From positions 1 to 57,135 of the IMG/VR virus record IMGVR_UViG_3300035410_000105: DNA of 57,135 nt; one strand, 5' to 3'. Every line of letters begins with the position of its first letter. The stretch's first letter is position 1. Below are positions 47,458 to 54,824 of this stretch, piece after piece. The position numbers and the translations under genes were made by a program. This DNA is from a virus. The notes beneath the pieces were generated by a model that did no database searches, had not been told where the DNA came from, and saw only the letters and a list, made by a program, of their open reading frames with translations.

Positions 47458-47819
47458 TCTTCGATCTCCTTGCGCTTGAGACCGGAGAGGTCCATCAGCG
47501 CGACGAACATGTCGAGCATGTTCGCAGGATCGACGGTCTGCCCGATGAGCCAGTCGGGCACGCCGCGATAGTTGCGCCGAAGCGCGTGGTTGAGCGCCAC
47601 GCGCACCGTGTCCATCGCTTCGATCCCGACCCCGCCGTTGAACTTCTCGAGACGCGCCTGCAGCGCCTTGATCGAATCGAAGTTGAGCGGCGGAACGACG
47701 AGATCGATCTCGAAGAGGTCTGGGCCCGGAAGTCCGTCCTCGTCCGGGGCCGCGCCTCGAAACGCAAACTCGATGCCCTCGCGCAGCGTGCGGTAGGGCT
47801 CGATCTTCACTGGCTCCAT
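47397..47819 (-). CDS. tail assembly chaperone, gpG-like
   Basis: 140 residues from ATG 47819, overlapping the tail tube gene by 13 bases. MEPVKIEPYRTLREGIEFAF, a central LVVPPLNFDSIKALQARLEK and ALNHALRRNYRGVPDWLIGQ helices. Terminates TGA at 47397 after the slippery site near its end. Works with the gpGT form to load the tape measure. Confidence 0.85.
   Translation of the reverse strand: MEPVKIEPYRTLREGIEFAFRGAAPDEDGLPGPDLFEIDLVVPPLNFDSIKALQARLEKFNGGVGIEAMDTVRVALNHALRRNYRGVPDWLIGQTVDPANMLDMFVALMDLSGLKRKEIEEGKAKAALAASSAGTTFTST
47451..47457 (-). promoter_or_regulatory. programmed -1 frameshift site GGGAAAA
   Basis: Slippery heptamer in zero-frame register G GGA AAA. Same class as lambda GGGAAAG. 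A downstream stem could be formed by the GC-rich stretch after it. Confidence 0.88.
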
Positions 47820-48574
47820 GACATGACGCCGATGTTTGCGCCGCCGGGCGCCTGAGCCGAGAAGTCGAACTCGGGATAGACGAAGTCGTCGAGCTTGGTG
47901 GCGAGCCCTGCCTTCGTCGCGACGCAGGAGAACAGCGTCACGTTGAACACGTTGCCGCCATACGGGATCTTCATGTCGAACTGGAAGGTGGGCGCCTGCC
48001 CCATCAGCGGATTGCCGATGGTCATCTTCTGCGCAACGGTGGACGTCGCCGTGTAGTTGTAGTCGATGTACACGGTCTTGCCGACATCCGCCACGGCGAA
48101 CGTATAGACGCCCGCGGCAACGGAATACTGACCTGTCGTCGGGCCGCTCGCGACGCGCGCGTAGGCGAGATTGTTCACATCGCGCACGCCGAGGTTGTAG
48201 CCCCATGTGCCGCTCGAGGGTGGCGTCGGCGTGATCTGGAAAGGCGTCGCCGGGATGAGCGCGCCGACCTGATCATAGACGGCGTCGTAGATTCCGGCCG
48301 TGAGCGTCTGGCCGAAGAAGAGCGAGTTCCAGATACGCCCGTTGACCTGCGCGTTCTGCACCTTGACGGCGTACTTCTGCTTGCCGCGACCGATCGCGAG
48401 CGCTGCGGCGTTCGAGCCGTAGAGCTCCTTGATCTCGGCCGACAGATCGAGGCTGATGTTCTGAAGGCCTGCGATGAGGAACGGCGCAGGGTTCGCGATC
48501 AGGGCACCGGTTGAATCGGTGAGCGGCGTGCACCAGCCGACGCCTGTGCCGAAGATGTATTGCGGGGTGGGCAT
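47807..48574 (-). CDS. major tail tube protein
   Basis: 255 residues from ATG 48574. PTPQYIFGTGVGWCTPLTDS start, AGLQNISLDLSAEIKELYGS and AALAIGRGKQKYAVKVQNAQ, an Ig-like insert (about 100-175), and KMTIGNPLMGQAPTFQFDMK near the end: the tail-tube fold. The most abundant tail protein. Its leader carries a terminator-like hairpin (48585-48616). Confidence 0.85.
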   Translation of the reverse strand: MPTPQYIFGTGVGWCTPLTDSTGALIANPAPFLIAGLQNISLDLSAEIKELYGSNAAALAIGRGKQKYAVKVQNAQVNGRIWNSLFFGQTLTAGIYDAVYDQVGALIPATPFQITPTPPSSGTWGYNLGVRDVNNLAYARVASGPTTGQYSVAAGVYTFAVADVGKTVYIDYNYTATSTVAQKMTIGNPLMGQAPTFQFDMKIPYGGNVFNVTLFSCVATKAGLATKLDDFVYPEFDFSAQAPGGANIGVMSWSQ

Positions 48575-48584
48575 GTGAAGGCTC

Positions 48585-48616
48585 CAAAAAAGGAAAAGCC
48601 CGCGTAGGGCGGGCTT
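48585..48616 (-). terminator. terminator-like hairpin before the tail tube gene
   Basis: Minus strand AAGCCCGC-CCTAC-GCGGGCTT, then TTCCTTTTTT. Eight-bp perfect stem. Lies inside the late operon between the tail terminator and tail tube genes, so it must be read through, or it serves as an attenuator or mRNA 5' cap. Confidence 0.75.
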
Positions 48617-48641
48617 GACGGGGAAACCAGAGCGGAAGAAG

Positions 48642-49070
48642 TCAGGTCAGCAGCGACAGGTCGATGGCGGACGTTGCATAGCGCACGACGTAGCGGATCT
48701 CGATCGCGGCGGCCGTGAGGTCGGCGACCTCGTACGTCCACTTCGTGCTGTGTTCCGTGAGCAGCGCGCACAAGCCGCCGAGCGTTCGATCCGCCATCAG
48801 CTTGCGGTGCAGGGATTCGATGATCGGGTCGGCGACCTGGTCAGGAATTTCGCCGCGCGCGAGGATCGTGAAGAGCGCCGTCAGATTACGCAGCGCGACC
48901 GGGCTTGCGGCCGTGCGCAGCTCTACGGGCTCATCCTCGGGGGCGAGCACGATGGCGCTGCCCTCACTGCGCGCGACCGCCGCCTCGCGCGATCGGTAGA
49001 ACGTGGCGCCGGGTACCGTGCCCGCAAGTGTTGCGAGCGCGGCGAGGATGCCCTCACGAGCGGTCGTCAC
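48642..49070 (-). CDS. tail terminator, gpU-like
   Basis: 142 residues from GTG 49070 (GTGA). REGILAALATLAGTVPGATF start, DPIIESLHRKLMADRTLGGL central helix, ALLTEHSTKWTYEVADLTAA and IEIRYVVRYAT end: the tail-completion/terminator pattern ('hp.l..D.tLgGl......W......a.....y.v.Y'). Caps the tail tube and joins it to the head. Confidence 0.7.
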   Translation of the reverse strand: MTTAREGILAALATLAGTVPGATFYRSREAAVARSEGSAIVLAPEDEPVELRTAASPVALRNLTALFTILARGEIPDQVADPIIESLHRKLMADRTLGGLCALLTEHSTKWTYEVADLTAAAIEIRYVVRYATSAIDLSLLT

Positions 49071-49420
49071 GCGATGCGCTCGAGCTGCGCTTCGATGAAA
49101 GCGCCGTTGTCCAGCATGTTGGGCGTACCGAGCACACGGAACTGGCCTGTGACCGCGAGCTCCGGCGAAGGCCCGACGAAAACCATGTCGCCGGCGGCGT
49201 CGAATTTCCAACCGGGCGAGGTGCCGATGACGAGCTCATCGCCGTGCTTCAATCCGGAAAGGTCCGTCGCCGGGTACTCGATCCGGTATCCGGTCGTCTG
49301 CGCGCGCTGGCTGAGGATCTGCATATCGGGCGAGTCGTAGAGCGCGGTCGTTCGCTGCGAGCCGTAGAGCACCGGGACGCCGAAGTCCTGCATGAAGGTT
49401 TCGAGCGTCTCGGTGAACAC
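49067..49420 (-). CDS. head-tail joining protein, gpFII-like
   Basis: 117 residues from ATG 49420. ETFMQDFGVPVLYGSQRTTA, then a beta barrel (GYRIEYPATDLSGLKHGDEL; FRVLGTPNMLDNG). Similar order and size to lambda gpFII, which ends in a barrel forming the tail-attachment ring. Position between capsid and tail terminator fits. Confidence 0.6.
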   Translation of the reverse strand: MFTETLETFMQDFGVPVLYGSQRTTALYDSPDMQILSQRAQTTGYRIEYPATDLSGLKHGDELVIGTSPGWKFDAAGDMVFVGPSPELAVTGQFRVLGTPNMLDNGAFIEAQLERIA

Positions 49421-49433
49421 GGGAAGCGTGGGA

Positions 49434-49820
49434 TCAGTTGTACTTCTTCACGCCATGCGCGACGACGCCGGCGAGCGCGGGCCCCGTCACGATCGTGCCG
49501 ACATAGCCGATGAACTTCTTCGCAGTGCCGCGCGCGTTGATCGCGATCGATTGCACGTTGTTGGCCGCGCTCACCGCGGTGAACGTCGCGCCCGTGATGT
49601 CGGCTGCATTCAGGCCATTCGCATCGTCTGCGGCCTGCAGCTTTCCGGTGATGGATCCCGTCACCGCACCGATTGTCTGAGTGACGAGTACATCACCCTC
49701 GTAGGCGGACAGATCCGTCCAGAAGCCGTTGCCGGAAGTGGCCGCGGCGGTATTGGCGCACGAGGCGGGCGGCAACAGTTGGGTCGGAACCTCATCGTCG
49801 CGCTGAAATGCATCGCTCAT
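49434..49820 (-). CDS. capsid-decoration or structural protein
   Basis: 128 residues from ATG 49820 (GGAG upstream). TQLLPPASCANTAAATSGNG, WTDLSAYEGDVLVTQTIGAV, DITGATFTAVSAANNVQSIA; beta-rich with an IARGTAKKFIGYVGTI end. Small beta proteins in this position are often head decoration or neck proteins. Confidence 0.6.
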   Translation of the reverse strand: MSDAFQRDDEVPTQLLPPASCANTAAATSGNGFWTDLSAYEGDVLVTQTIGAVTGSITGKLQAADDANGLNAADITGATFTAVSAANNVQSIAINARGTAKKFIGYVGTIVTGPALAGVVAHGVKKYN

Positions 49821-49888
49821 GGAAGTAACTCCTGAATTGGGGAAAGAGATTCGAAGGTCGCCCTTGAAGGCGTCAGCCCGGTGGTTGC

Positions 49889-50227
49889 CTACTTCTTCTT
49901 GCCGCCTGCGGCGGCCGCGGCATCCGCATCGGCCTTGATACGCGCCGCCTCGGCGGCCGCAGGATCGATCTGCGGAATGAAGTGCGGATCTGTTTCCGCC
50001 TGAGGCCGCGGCCCGGGCGGGTCGATGCGTTCGGCTTTGCCACAGGCGATGAGCTCGGCTGCGAAGGATCGCGAGACCTGCATCTTTTCGCCGATCTCGG
50101 CGGACTTGCGTCCCTGCAGAACGAAGCCTGCGGTGACCTGCACCCATTCACGCGTGTTTTTCATCATCATGTCGTTCACGAGTTCATCGAAAGACCGAGC
50201 CGTCGTCAGTGACAGCGGCTCGGACAT
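49889..50227 (-). CDS. small head-region protein, gpFI-like candidate
   Basis: 112 residues from ATG 50227 (a longer upstream ORF is shadow). SFDELVNDMMMKNTREWVQV, KSAEIGEKMQVSRSFAAELI helices (HTH-like), then a Pro/Ala/Lys tail ending AAAAAGGKKK. Place and charge pattern suit a DNA-packaging helper of the gpFI type, without clear homology. Confidence 0.5.
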   Translation of the reverse strand: MSEPLSLTTARSFDELVNDMMMKNTREWVQVTAGFVLQGRKSAEIGEKMQVSRSFAAELIACGKAERIDPPGPRPQAETDPHFIPQIDPAAAEAARIKADADAAAAAGGKKK

Positions 50228-50250
50228 CGGTGGAGACCTCGCTCCTTTTT

Positions 50251-52236
50251 TCAGGTGATTGAGGTGCCGATGCAGAACGCGCCGGGGTAGCGCAATCCGA
50301 TGTCGACCGTCATGAGTGCCCGAATGCCGATGATGCCGGCCTGGAAGCCCGCGTACGGGTTGACCTCGATCTCGAGCACGCCCCACTCGGCGATCACGAG
50401 GGAGTTCCAGTCACCGAAGAGCATGTCGCCCGTCGGGATCTGCTTGCTCGACATGCCCGGGAAGCCTGCGCAACCCAGCGGGCCGTTGGCGTCCCACAGG
50501 TTGCCATCCCACAGCGGCGTCGCCGTGTTCGCGAAGCGCGTGCGCTGCATGAGCAGTGACGCGACGGTCGGCGTGGTGGCGTAGGCGCCCTTCACAGGCA
50601 CCACGTTCGCATTCGCAACGGCCACCTGGAAGTTGAGCTGCCCGAGGTAGGCGATCGTCGACATGCCGGAGGCCGTACCGACGCCCGTCGTGTTGATGAT
50701 GCCGAGCGGCTGGCCCGCAACGCCGGTGCCATTCAGCGCGCCCGTGTCGACGGCGAGCGCCGTGACGGCGGCAAGGTCGGCATTCACGATGCCTTCCACA
50801 TCGGGGCTCGACTGCAGGAGCAGCAGGCGGCTGATCTCCGTGTACGCGCCGACCGTTTTCGGCGTCAGGGACATCTGGCCGAACGTCTGCTCGTTCTCCG
50901 TGATCTGGTTCGTCTCCGACGTCGTCCAGAACGCCGACGCCGCGCCCGTCTGCTTCGGCACGTTGACGTTGCCGACGAGACCGGAGAGCGGCAATGCGCC
51001 CAGGCGGAACGCAACTGAGCGATTGCGCAGCAGTTCGATGAACCCGAGGCTCGCCGTCTCGACCAGGTAGCCGCCGGTGCTGAGCGTGCCGACGACATCG
51101 GCACGAGTCTGCAGCGGACCGGCATTCAGCAGATCGCCGCCGCTCAGCGCCCGACGATGTGACAGCAGCGCCTGCGGAGAGATGGCGCGACGCTGCACAT
51201 CAAAGGGCACATAGAACTTCTGGTTGTCCGGGGCCTTGTTGAGGCGCGTGCCGATCTCGCGAGAGCATTCGGCCTCGAAGCCCGCCTTGCTCCAGTCCTT
51301 GTCGGCAATCGCGCGAATGGCGCGCATGACCGAGAAGCGCTGCACGTCGGCTGCGCTCAGGTCGAGATGCGAAACGACCTGGCGCTCGTTCGCCTTGCCG
51401 CGCGCCTGCATGATCGCAAGCATCTCATCCGATGCGGCATCGAAGGACATGCCGGAGCCGATCCAGCGCAGCTCCTGCGCCTGGTCGAAGTTGTTCGCCT
51501 TGCACAGGTTCTTGATCGCCTTGACGCGCATGTTCTCCAGCTCGATCGCGCTCGGGCCGTTCGGCATGGACACGCGCGTCTCGGCATTCGCGTTTGCCCG
51601 GGCCACTGCGGCCGCTGCGGAAGCCGTTTCTGCCGCTCGAGTCGACTCGGCGCTATTGCCCGCCGCGGCGTTCGTGGAATCAGCCATTGAGTTGTGCTCC
51701 AGTGATTGGCCCGCGGGGGCCGAAAATGAAGAAGCCCGCGTGGTGCGGGCTTCGGTATCTGCGGTAGAGGTAAATCGGCCGGGTGGTCCGGCTCCGGAAG
51801 ATCGATCCATTCCGACCGTGGTATCGGCTGGCACGCCGACGCCGCTCACCTCGAGCGGTTCCCAGTCGATGCAGCGGTACGTGTCCATGTCATCCGACGA
51901 CATGGTCTCCAGTTGCAGTTCGTACACGCGGTAACCGACTGAGGTGTTGCAGAGGATGCCGTCGTCGACATCGATGAGCGCGCGCTCCCCGAGGTCGCTG
52001 CGGCCAAAGCGGACATCGCCCCGGCCCATTCGGTCCTTGCCGATGTTCGCCGCTTCGATGATTCCGGCGATCTGGCGCTGGTCGTGATACATCAGGAACG
52101 GCGCGCGGCCGCTCTGCATGAAGTCCATGCGAACGCTGCCCGGGCTGTGATCTAGAATCTCGTAACCGAACCAGCGATCGACCTTCGTCTCACTCGAAAA
52201 CGAGAACGAGCGCGTGCGGCTGTCTGGCTTAGCCAT
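50251..52236 (-). CDS. prohead protease-major capsid protein fusion
   Basis: 661 residues. Residues 1-145 are an HK97-type U35 protease: APFLMYHDQRQIAG has His51, CNTSVGYRVYE has Ser99, and WEPLEVSGVGVPAD is the closing 'E.SvV..PA' strand. Residues about 150-205 are a low-complexity linker; 205-290 helical scaffold-like (delta) sequence; about 300-661 the HK97 capsid fold (STGGYLVETASLGFIELLRN ... LLLQSSPDVEGIVNADLAAV ... GDWNSLVIAEWGVLEIEVN). Within the linker lie a terminator-like hairpin and an internal GGAG-ATG (51687), so capsid alone could also be made. Such fusions are known in phages. Confidence 0.88.
   Translation of the reverse strand: MAKPDSRTRSFSFSSETKVDRWFGYEILDHSPGSVRMDFMQSGRAPFLMYHDQRQIAGIIEAANIGKDRMGRGDVRFGRSDLGERALIDVDDGILCNTSVGYRVYELQLETMSSDDMDTYRCIDWEPLEVSGVGVPADTTVGMDRSSGAGPPGRFTSTADTEARTTRASSFSAPAGQSLEHNSMADSTNAAAGNSAESTRAAETASAAAAVARANANAETRVSMPNGPSAIELENMRVKAIKNLCKANNFDQAQELRWIGSGMSFDAASDEMLAIMQARGKANERQVVSHLDLSAADVQRFSVMRAIRAIADKDWSKAGFEAECSREIGTRLNKAPDNQKFYVPFDVQRRAISPQALLSHRRALSGGDLLNAGPLQTRADVVGTLSTGGYLVETASLGFIELLRNRSVAFRLGALPLSGLVGNVNVPKQTGAASAFWTTSETNQITENEQTFGQMSLTPKTVGAYTEISRLLLLQSSPDVEGIVNADLAAVTALAVDTGALNGTGVAGQPLGIINTTGVGTASGMSTIAYLGQLNFQVAVANANVVPVKGAYATTPTVASLLMQRTRFANTATPLWDGNLWDANGPLGCAGFPGMSSKQIPTGDMLFGDWNSLVIAEWGVLEIEVNPYAGFQAGIIGIRALMTVDIGLRYPGAFCIGTSIT
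51687..51700 (-). promoter_or_regulatory. internal ribosome site and ATG in the protease-capsid linker
   Basis: GGAG (51700-51697), nine-base gap, ATG at 51687 in frame (Met184). Translation from here gives a 478-residue protein without the protease. It lies 31 bases after the linker hairpin. Confidence 0.5.
51731..51753 (-). repeat. terminator-like hairpin inside the protease-capsid linker
   Basis: GAAGCCCGC-ACCAC-GCGGGCTTC on the minus strand, 9-bp perfect stem, then TTCATTTTC. Nearly the same stem as the hairpin before the tail tube gene. It is inside an open frame. Confidence 0.7.
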
Positions 52237-52438
52237 GGTTGGCTGCGCGCGTCAGCACGCCCCCGTCGGTGAACAGCACGCAGTCCCGACGCTGGAACTC
52301 GGCGCCGTTCTTGCGCACGAACTCCTCGGCCTGCTCCCTGCTCACATTCGACAGTTTGAGCTGGCGTCCGTTGGGAAAGGTGAGCACGCCGATGCGCGCC
52401 CCCTCGTTGTAGTCGAGGCGGATCTCTTCAGTTGCCAT
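52229..52438 (-). CDS. small protein between portal and capsid genes
   Basis: 69 residues from ATG 52438. ATEEIRLDYNEGARIGVLTF then LSNVSREQAEEFVRKNGAEF: small beta/alpha fold, no known domain. Overlaps the fusion gene start by eight bases. Perhaps a capsid assembly accessory. Confidence 0.6.
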   Translation of the reverse strand: MATEEIRLDYNEGARIGVLTFPNGRQLKLSNVSREQAEEFVRKNGAEFQRRDCVLFTDGGVLTRAANHG

Positions 52439-52443
52439 GAGTA

Positions 52444-54189
52444 CTACCCTCGCGAGAATCGCAGGATGCGGGCCATGCGGCGAACGCCGCGATCTGCAGT
52501 TTCATCGTCCTCGGCACCGGCCGGCTCATCGCCGGTATCGTCAGCTGGCACGGATGCCGGTTCCGGTTCTGGTTCGGGCGGGACAGGTTGCCCGGGGCCT
52601 GCGGCGCCGACGGCCGTCGACTGCGCGGGCTGCACGCTTCCGTCGGGGCCGACGATCATCTGGCCGCGCGTTTCGGCTGGCACATAGACCTCCGGCGAGG
52701 TGTCGAATGCGAGGTCGAGCTCGTCCATGAACTGCAACTCGTCACTCCGCATCGTCATGATGTCCTCGAGATCCTCGCCGCCGCTCGTTTGCGCAATGAC
52801 CGCGCCCACGGTCGTGAAGCCCGCCTTGACGGCTTCCTTGTAGGCGGCGACTTCCTTGGTCGGGTCGATCCAGCTCCAGCCGCGCGGCCGCATGATCGCT
52901 GCCGTATAGCGCTTGATATCGAGCGCGTAGGCCTGCTTCGGGACTTCCGCAATGGCGCCCGAGAGCACCGCCGCCTGCATGAACTCAAGATGCAGCCGTG
53001 CGCGGAACGAGCGAATGAACCATGCCTGCAGCGCTCGCCACACATCCCGGTCATCGAGCAGCGCCAGGCGCGTCGAGCTGTAGTTGCTCTGCGAGTAGTC
53101 GCGCGAAAGGCTCTCGTACGACACGCCGGTTCCGGCGGCGATCTCGCGCAGCATGAAGCGCATGAACGGATCCATCGCCGAGTTCGGGCGGTTCGGCGTC
53201 AGGAAGTTGGCCTTCTCGCCCGGCAGCGTGCGCAGGAACGAGCCGGGCTGCATGCCCATCTCGATCGAGCCGTCTTCCGTCTTCTGGCCCATCGACTCGG
53301 GGTCTTCGGCCGATTCGATGATGCCGAGATAGTTCGCCGCGCCGCGCGCGGCGATGATCTCCGCCTCGCTGTAGCCATTCATGTCGCCGAGCTTGCCGGC
53401 CACCGAGTGGAGCCAGGGCTCCCCGCGCGTCTGCGGCCAACGGTCGATGATGTGGATGTGGAAGATGTCGGCCGCCGGCACGCGCTCGGCGCGGTCCGTC
53501 CGTTCGACATTGAGCCGCACGTCCCCCGGGTGCAGGTCGCGGATCCAGTACGCGATCGGGCGGCGGAACTCATCGACCTCGATGCCCATCCGGATCTGCC
53601 CGTTGCCGGCGACCTGCGAGGGCTGCGCGTAGCCGTCGACAACCCGTTCGGGCTCGATTACCTCAAGCCCGATGGGAACCACCGATTGCCCGAACTTGCG
53701 CCGGTGGATCCGGATGAAGATCTCGCCCGCCTCGAACACCTGGCCCATCGCCATGCGCTCGATGTCGTGGAAGTGGAGCTTGCCACCGGTGTGGCAGTTC
53801 TCAGCCGTCGACCAGTCGCGCCAGGCTTCCTCGATCGCGTTGTTCACGCGTGCGTTGAGCCCGCCACGCGTGTTCTGGATGAGCGCCTGCAGCTTGATGC
53901 CGGTGCCGACCACATTGTTCACGATGATGCGCTTCGCGTTCTTCGCGTAGGCCGCATCGCGCACGAGCTGCCGCGAGCGTGAGCGCAGATTGCGCAGGCT
54001 CGTGACGAGCTCGGCATCGGCGCTCGTGTTGTAGCTCGGGAATCCCTGATTCAGCCGTGTCGGGACGGCATTCGCGTACATGCGCGTGGACATCCCGGCA
54101 GGCATGCGTCGCGGCGCGGGCTCCGGCTTTGCATCGGCGCCCTGCAGGCGTGCGATACCCTGCAGGACGGAGTCGACATTGAGTTCCAT
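52444..54189 (-). CDS. portal protein, lambda family
   Basis: 581 residues from ATG 54189 (TGATG with the gpW-like stop). RSRSRQLVRDAAYAKNAKRI, IVNNVVGTGIKLQALIQ is the start of the lambda portal family (Phage_portal_2), followed by VFEAGEIFIRIHRRKFGQSV, ADIFHIHIIDRWPQTRGEPW and YSQSNYSSTRLALLDDRDVW. Twelve copies form the channel for DNA entry. A Pro/Glu-rich acidic tail is typical. Confidence 0.93.
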   Translation of the reverse strand: MELNVDSVLQGIARLQGADAKPEPAPRRMPAGMSTRMYANAVPTRLNQGFPSYNTSADAELVTSLRNLRSRSRQLVRDAAYAKNAKRIIVNNVVGTGIKLQALIQNTRGGLNARVNNAIEEAWRDWSTAENCHTGGKLHFHDIERMAMGQVFEAGEIFIRIHRRKFGQSVVPIGLEVIEPERVVDGYAQPSQVAGNGQIRMGIEVDEFRRPIAYWIRDLHPGDVRLNVERTDRAERVPAADIFHIHIIDRWPQTRGEPWLHSVAGKLGDMNGYSEAEIIAARGAANYLGIIESAEDPESMGQKTEDGSIEMGMQPGSFLRTLPGEKANFLTPNRPNSAMDPFMRFMLREIAAGTGVSYESLSRDYSQSNYSSTRLALLDDRDVWRALQAWFIRSFRARLHLEFMQAAVLSGAIAEVPKQAYALDIKRYTAAIMRPRGWSWIDPTKEVAAYKEAVKAGFTTVGAVIAQTSGGEDLEDIMTMRSDELQFMDELDLAFDTSPEVYVPAETRGQMIVGPDGSVQPAQSTAVGAAGPGQPVPPEPEPEPASVPADDTGDEPAGAEDDETADRGVRRMARILRFSRG

Positions 54190-54818
54190 CAGCGTGTCCT
54201 GTCGAAGCGAGCATGGATCTGGCGGTCGCGCGCCCCGCCGGCCCTGGACTTCTCCGTGACGACGCGTGCGCGCCAGAAGTCCACGCACTTCTGCACATCG
54301 GGGAGTGCTTCGAAGGTCATCGACCGGTGCCCGATCGTATAGGCCTTGACACGACCGTTCGTTGCCGAGAACTGGGCGAAGGCGGCGAGCGCCTGATCAA
54401 GCGCTATTTCCGCCTGGCTGCGTCCGTCATAGTTCGCGCCAACGAGCGCAAGGTCCGGATTCACCCGCAGTTCGCCCTGCGCAAGCGTCAGGCGAACACC
54501 GGTCGCGAATACCTGGGCGGTCCACCAGTACAGCCCGGCGACAAGCGCCGCGGTCTGCACCGTCGTGATCGAGGTCTTCCAGCCGATCCCGTTCGGCGCC
54601 GACGCCAGCACCAGCGGTGTGCCGATGGGGCCGGCGATGACGTACTGCATCGAGTACCCGGCGCTGTCGTATGCGACGCCGTTGGTATCGACGAACGAGT
54701 TGTCGTTCCACGTGACCGAATCGCCCTGCAGAAACTGCGCGGGAATGCCGGCGACATAGGGAATCCGGGCGGCCTGCTGCCCGAGAACGCCTTCCCATGT
54801 GTAGAACGTGCTGGACAT
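54189..54818 (-). CDS. gpW-like head-tail joining protein with N-terminal Ig-like domain
   Basis: 209 residues from ATG 54818. The first 125 residues are an Ig-like beta domain (FLQGDSVTWNDNSFVDTNGV; LYWWTAQVFATGVRLTLAQG). The last 80 match gpW in layout: DQALAAFAQFSATNGRVKAY, TIGHRSMTFEALPDVQKCVD, then a basic helical tail. gpW of lambda (68 residues) caps the portal for tail attachment and is encoded between TerL and portal, as here. The extra domain is unusual. Confidence 0.65.
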   Translation of the reverse strand: MSSTFYTWEGVLGQQAARIPYVAGIPAQFLQGDSVTWNDNSFVDTNGVAYDSAGYSMQYVIAGPIGTPLVLASAPNGIGWKTSITTVQTAALVAGLYWWTAQVFATGVRLTLAQGELRVNPDLALVGANYDGRSQAEIALDQALAAFAQFSATNGRVKAYTIGHRSMTFEALPDVQKCVDFWRARVVTEKSRAGGARDRQIHARFDRTR

Positions 54819-54824
54819 TGATCC

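Noticed and set aside
52588-53982. 464-codon plus-strand ORF
   Set aside because: Antisense to the portal gene, Arg/His-rich, no motif.
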